Shown here piece by piece: positions 51,955-59,726 of a stretch of 64,000 bases of DNA. The DNA is from JBEKCP01 sp049509515. GTDB lineage: Bacteria > Planctomycetota > Planctomycetia > Pirellulales > Thermoguttaceae. Position numbers and translations under genes: made by a program. Numbering within the stretch: position 1 is the stretch's first letter; each line of letters begins with the position of its first letter. The notes beneath the pieces were generated by a model. It was not told the DNA's origin and did not search any database. It saw only the letters and a list, made by a program, of their open reading frames with translations. The stretch lies in assembly GCA_049509515.1 (NCBI GenBank), contig JBEKZV010000029.1, positions 1 through 64,000 on the forward strand, written 5' to 3'.

Positions 51955-54162
51955 ATGAGACCGACATCAATGCGCCCTGAATTCTTCCGTGTCCCGCTTC
52001 TCGTCCTGACCGCGCTCGCAGCCGCCGCAGTCGCCCAGGCCGCGCAACCGCTCGCCCGCCCGGCGGCCGAGGCCCCCGTCAACGCCCGCGACTGCCTGGG
52101 CACGCAGATCTGGATCGAGCGCGACGACACCCGGGAGCGGATCGACCGGCTGTTCGCCTCCGCCGCGGCGTCCGGCCACGGCTGGGTGCGGATCTTCCTC
52201 ATGTGGCCGTGGATCGAGCCCACCCCGGGCCAGTGGGACTTCCAGCGATTCGACTGGGCCTTCGACGCCGCCGCCAGGCACGGCCTGCGGATCAAGGCCA
52301 CGCTGACCTGCAATTCGGGGCCCTGGCACGTCGGCACCCCTTCGATGCTCCATTCCCACACGGGCTTCCTGGCGCCCGAGCAGCGGGAGCCGATGCGCCG
52401 CTACATCCGCCGGTGCGTCGAGCGGTACCACCGCCATCCGGCCCTGGGGCAGTGGATCCTGTGGAACGAGCCCGGCGATTCGGCCGATCCCACCGCCGAG
52501 CGGCTCAAGTTCTGGCAGGACTGGCTGCAAACGAAGTTCGCCGGCCACATCGAGACCCTCAACCGCGACTGGCTGACCGGCTACCGCGACTTCCGCGAGA
52601 TTCCGCTGGCCGCCGAGGTCCCCAATTTGTTGCAGCGCGGCCACGCCTGGAACCAGTACGGGCCGTGGCTGGCCGACTACCAGGCCCGCCGCGATTGGCT
52701 CTTGGGCGAGCTCGCATGGGTCCAGGCCGAGGTCCGCCGCAGCGACCCCAAGACCGAGACCTGTGTCAATCCCTCCTCGGTGTTCGCCAATCACGCCGCG
52801 GTCGGCTACGATTTTCCCCGGATGGCCGATCTGGTGGACGTGCTGGGGGCCAGTTATCATCCGGCCTGGCATTTCACCTTCGCCGCGCGGCCCCAGTTCC
52901 CGGGGCTGATCGCCGCGGGCGTAAAGTACCTCCAGGCCGCCGGGGTGCGGAAGCCGGTCGAGGTGACCGAGGTGCAGACCGGCAACACGGTCAATTCCAG
53001 CACCCGCCCCAACGCCGTGCAGCCGGAGGAGCTTGCCCGCTTCCATCTTGCGGCCCTGGCCTGCGGGGCCAACTCGGTGACCGGCTGGTGTTTCAATCAG
53101 CGGCGGGGGCAGAACGAGGCCGGGGATTGGGCGTTGCTCGACAACCTCGACGAGCCCAGCCCCCGCAGCCGCATGATTCGCCGCCTGCACGATACGCTGG
53201 AGGCGGCCTTCGCCCGGACCGGCCGCTGGAAGGCCGCTGCGAACCGCGCGGTGGTGGTCGGGCACCCGAAGTCCCAGGCCCTGGAGTTGATCGAGGCCCG
53301 CTTCGGCGGAAACGTCAACGGCCGCATGGCCGCCGACGGCGCCCGCAGCCAGGCCCTCTTGACCACGGTGCTGGTGGAGTGCGGCATCCCCGCCGCCCCC
53401 GCCTACCTCGACCGGCTCGACCGCGCGGTGACGCCCGACGGGCTGGTGGTGGCTTCGCACGTGGTCGCCTGGGACGAGGCGGACGGCCGGCGGCTCCTGC
53501 AATTCGCCGAGCAAGGCGGGCGGCTCCTGGTGGACGCCGCTTCCGGCCGCAGGGATTCCGCGGCCCGAATGCACTACCCCTGGCCCGGCGGGCTCGCCCC
53601 GCAGATCGGCCTCCGCGCCCGCGAGCTGGAGAGCAACTCGGACGGGCACAAGATCGAGCTGGACGGCCGCCCGGCGGGCAAGTTCCTCCTGGCCCGCTTG
53701 CATGCCGTTTTCGACGATACCGCCGTCTGGTCCGCCTGGGACCAACCGCGATTCCAGGAGGACGGCGAGCCGCTGGTCTGGCAACGCTCTTACGGCAAAG
53801 GCCGCATCATCCTGGTCCGCGGCTACCTGGGCGCCTCGTATCTCTACGATCCCGACACGCTGCCGGTCGTCCGCTACATCCTGCAAAGGGCGGGCGAGGG
53901 GCTCGCCGGCACGGTCCGTCCCCGCTCGGCGGGCGACGTGGTCTACGCCATTCCCGTCGAGGTGGAACGGGGCGCGCTGACCGTGGTGCTCGCCGAGAGC
54001 CTGCCCGGCCGCCAGAACCGCCCGCTGCGGCTCCAGGCCGCCCGTGCCGCCTACCATGACTTCTGGTCCGGCGCGGACCTCGCGACCGGCCCCGACGGAG
54101 AACTGGTTTTGGAGGCCAAAGACGGCATCGCCATCCTATGGCGATCCGGGGTGGGGCGGTAA
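51955..54162 (+). CDS. Exported GH42-like beta-galactosidase
   Basis: 735 residues (start at 51955 or 51970; neither has a ribosome-binding site). Signal peptide ends AVAQAAQP. The catalytic TIM barrel has the acid/base Glu172 in ILWNEPGDS and the nucleophile Glu339 in EVTEVQTGNT, both in the positions expected for clan GH-A family 42. The 'MWPWIEPTPGQWDFQRFDW' strand is diagnostic. A trimerisation-type amidotransferase-like domain follows (ALLTTVLVECGIPAAPAYLD; LQFAEQGGRLLVDAASG), then a beta tail. It should hydrolyse beta-galactosides outside the cell. Confidence 0.88.
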   Translation: MRPTSMRPEFFRVPLLVLTALAAAAVAQAAQPLARPAAEAPVNARDCLGTQIWIERDDTRERIDRLFASAAASGHGWVRIFLMWPWIEPTPGQWDFQRFDWAFDAAARHGLRIKATLTCNSGPWHVGTPSMLHSHTGFLAPEQREPMRRYIRRCVERYHRHPALGQWILWNEPGDSADPTAERLKFWQDWLQTKFAGHIETLNRDWLTGYRDFREIPLAAEVPNLLQRGHAWNQYGPWLADYQARRDWLLGELAWVQAEVRRSDPKTETCVNPSSVFANHAAVGYDFPRMADLVDVLGASYHPAWHFTFAARPQFPGLIAAGVKYLQAAGVRKPVEVTEVQTGNTVNSSTRPNAVQPEELARFHLAALACGANSVTGWCFNQRRGQNEAGDWALLDNLDEPSPRSRMIRRLHDTLEAAFARTGRWKAAANRAVVVGHPKSQALELIEARFGGNVNGRMAADGARSQALLTTVLVECGIPAAPAYLDRLDRAVTPDGLVVASHVVAWDEADGRRLLQFAEQGGRLLVDAASGRRDSAARMHYPWPGGLAPQIGLRARELESNSDGHKIELDGRPAGKFLLARLHAVFDDTAVWSAWDQPRFQEDGEPLVWQRSYGKGRIILVRGYLGASYLYDPDTLPVVRYILQRAGEGLAGTVRPRSAGDVVYAIPVEVERGALTVVLAESLPGRQNRPLRLQAARAAYHDFWSGADLATGPDGELVLEAKDGIAILWRSGVGR

Positions 54163-54285
54163 AATGAACCTGCGCGATGCCAGGAGGGCCGGAAACGCGC
54201 GCTACGCGCGCCAAAGTCTCAGATCAGTTGAGAGTTTATTTGGCGGCAGGCCGACCCGGTTCTTGGCCACTGCCGGAGAAAGCCG

Positions 54286-54654
54286 ATGGACGCGATTTCG
54301 GCGACGCAGATTCTAGCTTCGTTGACACCTGAAAAGAAGGCTCGCATGGTGGCCATGTTGTGCCACGACCTGACCGTCGTAGCAAGGGACACGTACGGGG
54401 AAGGGATGGACGTGAAGGCCCCCGCGAGGCTACGCGAGCTAAATGAAATAGAGCATCGGATGACGGGCTTCCTGGTCCGCATTCTTAAGGGTGACGACAG
54501 CCGAGCCCCAGACGATGCGATTGCCGGAGTGTTCTTTGCAGACCGGGAGGATAAACGCCTGGAAGGCATTCTTGAGTTCGCGTTCGCTCGCGTTTCCCGG
54601 ACGTTTCAGGAGCCTGTTCCCCTCCCCGAAATACCTGACGGCGATGCGAGATAA
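54286..54654 (+). CDS. Hypothetical protein
   Basis: 122 residues, mostly helical (SLTPEKKARMVAMLCHDLTV; ARLRELNEIEHRMTGFLVRI), no signal peptide, no recognised domain. A ribosome-binding site is not obvious. The GC content is lower than in its neighbours, so it may have been acquired. Similar helical small proteins are common beside toxin-antitoxin or accessory loci, but nothing here proves that. Confidence 0.5.
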   Translation: MDAISATQILASLTPEKKARMVAMLCHDLTVVARDTYGEGMDVKAPARLRELNEIEHRMTGFLVRILKGDDSRAPDDAIAGVFFADREDKRLEGILEFAFARVSRTFQEPVPLPEIPDGDAR

Positions 54655-54717
54655 ATGGGTGTACTCAGACTGTAAACCAACGGCGCTCGTTGTATTCGCA
54701 AGTTGTGATCTGATGCC

Positions 54718-54801
54718 CGTTCACGGGCGTTCCCCCGAAGCGGTATTCGGCCCGGCGTTCACGCCGGGCCGAATACCGCTTCGGGGAAAGGGTCGTGAAC
54801 G
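54718..54801. repeat. Palindrome RE5 (26-bp perfect arms, 2-base loop)
   Basis: Arms 54733-54758 and 54761-54786 are perfect inverse complements around TC. A further outer pair CGTTCACG/CGTGAACG (54718-54725 and 54794-54801) extends the symmetry. It lies 134 bases before the GH36 gene. It is the most compact hairpin in the window. Confidence 0.9.
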
Positions 54802-54934
54802 ACCCTGCAGCCCTGGCTCCCGTTTACAGTTTGAGCCCTTATGAAGGGGCTTCCCTCTCGTGCGCGAAGACCCGCTTTGGTCGGAGTTCGTTTAGCAGCT
54901 CACGAAAACCGCGCTACCTCCGGAGGCCATTCTC

Positions 54935-56797
54935 ATGAAATCGCTCGCCTCGTTCCAAGCGTTGACAATCGGCTTTGTCGTCGTGCTGCTCGGCTCGGCC
55001 AGCGCCGGGACGTTGCTCGCCAAGGAGCCGGAGCAGGCGAAGACCCCGCCCGCCGCCGAGGCGGCGCAAACCGGCAGGTCCGGCAGCCGCCTGGCTACGC
55101 CGGTCCGCCTGCCGCTGGAGAGGGTTTTGCCGGGGCCGATCACGGATTGGTCGCTCATGACGGCCGAGGGCGCTTGGGGCAAGGAATACTACCTGCGGGT
55201 CCAGCCGTTGGGCGGCGAGGGGCTGCGGTTGGCGGCCCGCAATGGGCGGGCGTGCAACTCCTCGGTCGGCGGCGTCAAGGCCTGGTGGATGCTCTCCAAC
55301 CGGCGGACCGGCCAGGGCCTGGCGATGATGCTGGCGTACATGGGCAACTGGACCTTCGAGGTAATTCCGAAAGGCGATCAGATCGTCGTCCGCCTGGCCA
55401 CCGCGCCGCCCGACCTGGCGCCGTTTGAGACGGTCGCCGGGCTGCCCATCCCCGGGGCGCTGGTGGCGGAGTTCAGCGGGCACTGGGATTACGGGGCGCA
55501 GCCCATCGTGCGTTTCATCCGCGAGAAGCTGCTCCGCGACCTGGGCCCAAACTGGCCGCTGGTGCAGTACAACAACTGGTACGACGGCGAGGGAAAGCTG
55601 ACCGAGGAGCAACTGGCGGCCGCGGCCCGGGCGGCCGCCGGGGTGGGCTGCGAGCTTTTCACCCTCGATGCGGGCTGGTACGGCGAGGGCCTGACCGCCG
55701 ACTGGAGCGGATCGCTGGGCGACTGGCAGGTCAACCGCGCCCGCTTGCCCGGCGGCCTGGAAGCCGTGGCCGGCCAGGTCCGGCGGCTGGGGATGAAGTT
55801 CGGCCTGTGGTTCGAGATCGAGTGTGCCAGCCCCAAGTCGCGGCTGGCCAAGGAACATCCCGGCTGGTTCCTGGTCGATGGCCGCGGTCGGCGGATCGGC
55901 CAGCGCGACGTGCTGGACTTCGGCAATCCCGCGGTGCTCGCGCACGCCAAGGCGGTGTTCGACGAGTTCATGGCCAAATACCGCCTGGACTACGTCAAGA
56001 TGGACTTCAACACCGACCCGGCGGTGGACAACGAGAAACTCACCCAGGCCGCCGATCCCCTCTACCGCCATTATCGCGGCCTGGCCGAGCTGTGGACCTG
56101 GCTGCGAACGAAATACCCGGCGCTCATCATTGAGAATTGTTCCAGCGGCTCGCTCCGCCAGGAGCTGACCTCGGCCGCCCACACGGATACGCATTGGGTG
56201 TCGGACAACATCGACAACCGGCCGAACCTCATGATGGCCTTCGGGGCCACGTATCTCATGCCGCCCGCGATATGCAGCCACTGGACGACCAGGCCCCAGC
56301 CGAATGACCCGATGATCGACCTGGACGCCCAGTTCGCCGTCAACATGCTGGGCCACCTGGGCCTGTCGGGGCGGATCGCCGCTTGGGATGCCCGGACGCT
56401 GGCCGCCGCCCGGGAGCGGATCGCCCAGTACAAGCGGATCCGCGCGGTGTTGCGCGGGGCGGACGTGTTCCACCTCACGCCGCAGCGTCTCGGGGCGATG
56501 CAGGCGGCGGTGTATGTTGACGCCGCGACCGGCCGCGCGTTACTCTTCGCCTTCCACGGCGGCGACCCGCAGATGAAGCACGTCCTCCGCCTCCGCGGCC
56601 TCGAGCCCGGCCGGCGGTACCGCATCGACGCCCTGCCGGGTCCCGTTCGCTGCGAGCTGCCCGGCGCCGCCGCGGACGGCTCGGTTGCGGGCAAGGCGCT
56701 CGTGGAGCAGGGCCTCAGCCTCACCTTCCCGCACTCCGGCGCCGCCGCGATCCTCCAGATCGAGCCGGTTGGGGAACGGGGGGCCGCGGGGAGGTAG
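54935..56797 (+). CDS. Exported GH36 alpha-galactosidase
   Basis: 620 residues. Signal peptide (QALTIGFVVVLLGSASAG). The clan GH-D barrel shows FTLDAGWYGEGLTADW, the nucleophile Asp357 in DYVKMDFN, NCSSGSLRQELTSAAH, and the acid/base Asp424 in HWVSDNID. A small C-terminal beta domain (LRGLEPGRRYRIDALPG) is usual. It releases alpha-linked galactose from oligosaccharides or polysaccharides. The GH42 and oxidoreductase genes nearby suggest a galactoside-utilisation neighbourhood. Confidence 0.92.
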   Translation: MKSLASFQALTIGFVVVLLGSASAGTLLAKEPEQAKTPPAAEAAQTGRSGSRLATPVRLPLERVLPGPITDWSLMTAEGAWGKEYYLRVQPLGGEGLRLAARNGRACNSSVGGVKAWWMLSNRRTGQGLAMMLAYMGNWTFEVIPKGDQIVVRLATAPPDLAPFETVAGLPIPGALVAEFSGHWDYGAQPIVRFIREKLLRDLGPNWPLVQYNNWYDGEGKLTEEQLAAAARAAAGVGCELFTLDAGWYGEGLTADWSGSLGDWQVNRARLPGGLEAVAGQVRRLGMKFGLWFEIECASPKSRLAKEHPGWFLVDGRGRRIGQRDVLDFGNPAVLAHAKAVFDEFMAKYRLDYVKMDFNTDPAVDNEKLTQAADPLYRHYRGLAELWTWLRTKYPALIIENCSSGSLRQELTSAAHTDTHWVSDNIDNRPNLMMAFGATYLMPPAICSHWTTRPQPNDPMIDLDAQFAVNMLGHLGLSGRIAAWDARTLAAARERIAQYKRIRAVLRGADVFHLTPQRLGAMQAAVYVDAATGRALLFAFHGGDPQMKHVLRLRGLEPGRRYRIDALPGPVRCELPGAAADGSVAGKALVEQGLSLTFPHSGAAAILQIEPVGERGAAGR

Positions 56798-56809
56798 CGT
56801 GGGCACAGC

Positions 56810-56911
56810 GTAGGGTGGGTCGAGCGCAGCGAGCCCCACCATTTTTCGGGCGAATTCTTGTGGTGGGGCTCGCCGACCATGCTGCGCACGGTGCCCGTCG
56901 ACCCACCCTAC
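56810..56911. repeat. RE2 repeat, copy d
   Basis: Begins GTAGGGTGGGTCGAGCGCAG and ends GTGCCCGTCGACCCACCCTA, with the internal GAATTCTTGTGGTGGGGCTC also found in copy a and the GACCATGCTGCGCACGGTGC also found in copy c. It lies between the convergent GH36 and helicase stops. Confidence 0.85.
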
Positions 56912-56916
56912 ATTTC

Positions 56917-59064
56917 TCAACCGTCCGCCCCCGGCTCCTCCCACACCGTCTTGTAGGCCCCGCTCTGCTCGCAATACTCGATCAGGCGGGCGTAGAACGG
57001 ATGTCCGGCGAGGGTGGCCGTGTCGCCGACCATGAGCAGTTTCCGGCGGGCGCGGGTCATGGCCACGTTCATCCGCCGCACGTCGGCCAGGAAGCCGATC
57101 TCGCCGGCGGGGTTCGACCGCACCAGCGAGATGACCACCGCTTCCTTCTCCCGGCCCTGGAATCCGTCCACGCTGTCGATCTCCAGGCCGGCCAGCGGGA
57201 GCAACTCCCGCAAGAGCCGTACCTGGGCGGCGTAGGGGGCGATCAGGGCGACGTCGCCGGGGGCCAGGCCGGCCTCCAATAGCTCACGGACCTTGCGGAC
57301 CACCAACTCCGCCTCGCGGCGGTTCAGCCGGCTCTCGCCGTCCGGCTCCAACTCCTCGTCGAAGCCGGCCCCGGCCGTGTCCAGGAACTCCAGCGGCGAT
57401 TGGGCCGCGGGCACGGCGGCCATGCCCGGCAGGCCGGCCAGGAGGTGCGAGCAGACCGTCTCGTCGGCCTCCAGGTCGCCCTCGTAGAACTCGCGGGAGG
57501 AAAACTCCATGATCGCGCGGTGCATGCGGTATTGCACTTTCAGCCGCCGGGCGATGCCGGGGCCGTAAAGTTCCATGAGCCGCTCGAACAGGCTCACGCC
57601 GAACCCTTCGGCGGCCGCCTCGCGGCTGACGACCGTCGGCGGCAACTGGCAATGGTCGCCGGCCAGCACCACCCGGTCGCAACGCAGGATGGCGATCCAG
57701 CAGCCCGGCTCGGTGCTCTGGCAGGCCTCGTCGATCACGGCCAGGTCGAACCGCCGGGTGCCGAGGATTTGGCTGTCCAGGGCGGTGGTCGTTGCCGCCA
57801 GCACGGCGGCCGAGCCGAGGATGCTCTCGACGGCCTGCGATTCCAGCCGCCGCGCGTCGGCCAGCAGGCTCTTGGCGTCCTCGCGGAGCTGCCGCCGCTG
57901 GCCCGGCTGCGGCGCCGCCCGGGTGAATCGCCCCGCCTCGCGGAACAGGGCCAGGGCCTGCTTGACGAGCTTGCGGGCGAGCCGGACGTCCGCGTGCCGC
58001 TCGACCAGCAGATCGAGCGTGTGGTCCCGCAGCTCGGGCAGGACGCGGGCCGGGTGCCCCAGCCGCACCACCCGCTCGCCGAACACCAACAGCCGCTCGA
58101 AGAGGTTGTCCACCGCCAGGTTGCTCGGGGCGCAAGCCAGCACGCGGCGGCCGCGGCGGACCGCCTGCCGGATCACCTCGACCGCCGTCCGCGTCTTGCC
58201 CGTGCCCGGCGGACCGTGGATCAGCCCCACATCCCGGGCCGACATGGCGAACTCGACCGCCTCGCGCTGGACGGCGTTCAGCCCGGCGTCCAGCGGCCGG
58301 ACGGCGGGCCCCAGGCCGAACTCCGGTTGCCGCACGCCCAAGAATACGTCGCGGAGGACGGCGGAGCGGTCGCCGCGGGCCGATCCCGCCTGCTGGAGGG
58401 CCACCCGCTGCCGCTGGACCGCCACCTCGTCGAACGAGAGGTCCAGCCGCCACGTTTCGTGGTCGCCCAGGTCTTCCGGCAGCCGATCCAGGGCCACCCA
58501 GATCGCCTGCTCGCTCCGCTGGCAGACGACGCCCCGGTGGGGCTGTTCCGGCCTGGGGCCGCCGGGCGAGAGGACCACGGGGCCGCCCACGTCCAGCCGC
58601 GTCCAGCCCAGCGGGCGGCGGCCGCGCCTGCCGAGCTCGACCAGATACCGCCCGCCCAGGCCCGACTCCTCGCCCAGGACCACCAGGTCCACCAGCGTGT
58701 TGCCCGTTTGCTGGGCCTCGTCGGGCTTGAGTCGCCGGGACTGTTCGGCCACCCGTTGGGCCTCGGCCCGGCTCTCCAGGTCCAGTAGCCGCCCGAGCCG
58801 CTGGAAATGGTCCTCCTGGCCGCGGGAGGCCGGGGGGCTGGACGCGACCCACGCCCGAATCCGCCGCTGGCCGAACTGCCGGCCGTCGAGACTCTTCGCC
58901 AGCCTGCCTTCCCAGCCGTCCGGGACCTCGACAACCGCGTGGGTGCCGCTCAGCTCGATGCGGCCGACCCGCCGCCGCTCCAGGCCGCCGGCTTCCTGCA
59001 GGAGGTCGAGGATCTCGGACTTCGAGGCCCGTCGCGGCAGCGGTTCGAGGTGGATCAGGGCCAT
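56917..59064 (-). CDS. SF1 helicase (IGHMBP2/Upf1-like) with DbpA-like RNA-binding N-terminus
   Basis: 715 residues, cytosolic. Residues 1-72 (GLERRRVGRIELSGTHAVVE, LDGRQFGQRRIRAW) look like the RRM-type RNA-binding domain normally found at the C-terminus of DEAD-box protein DbpA. Helicase motifs: AVEFAMSARDVGLIHGPPGT with GKT (Walker A, near 283-290), CAPSNLAVDNLFERL, Walker B AVIDEACQ, GDHCQLPPTV, QYRMHRAIMEF, and the C-terminal VDGFQGREKEAVVISLVRSN and NVAMTRAR. It should unwind RNA or DNA in an ATP-dependent way. It stands alone between repeats. Confidence 0.88.
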   Translation of the reverse strand: MALIHLEPLPRRASKSEILDLLQEAGGLERRRVGRIELSGTHAVVEVPDGWEGRLAKSLDGRQFGQRRIRAWVASSPPASRGQEDHFQRLGRLLDLESRAEAQRVAEQSRRLKPDEAQQTGNTLVDLVVLGEESGLGGRYLVELGRRGRRPLGWTRLDVGGPVVLSPGGPRPEQPHRGVVCQRSEQAIWVALDRLPEDLGDHETWRLDLSFDEVAVQRQRVALQQAGSARGDRSAVLRDVFLGVRQPEFGLGPAVRPLDAGLNAVQREAVEFAMSARDVGLIHGPPGTGKTRTAVEVIRQAVRRGRRVLACAPSNLAVDNLFERLLVFGERVVRLGHPARVLPELRDHTLDLLVERHADVRLARKLVKQALALFREAGRFTRAAPQPGQRRQLREDAKSLLADARRLESQAVESILGSAAVLAATTTALDSQILGTRRFDLAVIDEACQSTEPGCWIAILRCDRVVLAGDHCQLPPTVVSREAAAEGFGVSLFERLMELYGPGIARRLKVQYRMHRAIMEFSSREFYEGDLEADETVCSHLLAGLPGMAAVPAAQSPLEFLDTAGAGFDEELEPDGESRLNRREAELVVRKVRELLEAGLAPGDVALIAPYAAQVRLLRELLPLAGLEIDSVDGFQGREKEAVVISLVRSNPAGEIGFLADVRRMNVAMTRARRKLLMVGDTATLAGHPFYARLIEYCEQSGAYKTVWEEPGADG

Positions 59065-59146
59065 CCGATTCGGGAGGATAGGCAGGGGTCAATGTTCCAA
59101 CGCCGTTTGCCGCAGAAGTACCAGTGTTGTGCCCCGGCGGGCATGG

Positions 59147-59557
59147 TTACCGCTGCCGCTCCAAGAATCGCTCTGCTTGCTGGCGTACATCCGGCTCGGT
59201 CACAGAGTTGGCGGCTACGGTTCGCAAAAGAGCGACCAGCCGTTCTCGCGTCGGCTGCGGTAATTCCACGTTGAGAACCCGATTCAACATCCAGACCGTG
59301 TATGTTGTGGGCTTCCTCGCAACCGATGCGCAGAGTTCGTCAATGTACTGTGGGTAAAACCGTTCCAAGAAGTGGACAAGAGGTCCCGGCACCCCGAGAT
59401 CAGCCCCAGCGTGAGCCTCAAAGAACCGAAACGCTTGGTGGAAGACCTCGGTGGGGTTCTCAATCGCGTGAACGCCGCCGAGAAGATCGTTCAGATACAG
59501 GACGTAATCACTCAATCCCGCGGGGGCATTCTGAAGTGCTTCGGCTATGGAGTCCAT
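59147..59557 (-). CDS. Small conserved protein of unknown function
   Basis: 136 residues, no ribosome-binding site seen, no signal peptide. The segment LYLNDLLGGVHAIENPTEVF and the HFLERFYP/YTVWMLNRVLNVE stretch resemble short helical proteins found beside polymorphic-toxin immunity genes in various bacteria, but no toxin is present here. It could be an orphan immunity-type protein. It lies 82 bases downstream of the helicase start end, on the same strand. Confidence 0.65.
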   Translation of the reverse strand: MDSIAEALQNAPAGLSDYVLYLNDLLGGVHAIENPTEVFHQAFRFFEAHAGADLGVPGPLVHFLERFYPQYIDELCASVARKPTTYTVWMLNRVLNVELPQPTRERLVALLRTVAANSVTEPDVRQQAERFLERQR

Positions 59558-59726
59558 CTGAGCTGCACAACGGCTGCAAACAACCGGCGATTAGACGGGC
59601 AAGAACGGCGACAATTCAAGAAAGGTTTGCCGGCTATAACGTAGGCGACTTCCTTACCGCGTAAGGATTCACGTCACTCGCTCCCCTTCAATCCATCTTC
59701 GCCAGAGGGAGAGGGGGGCCTCACTC

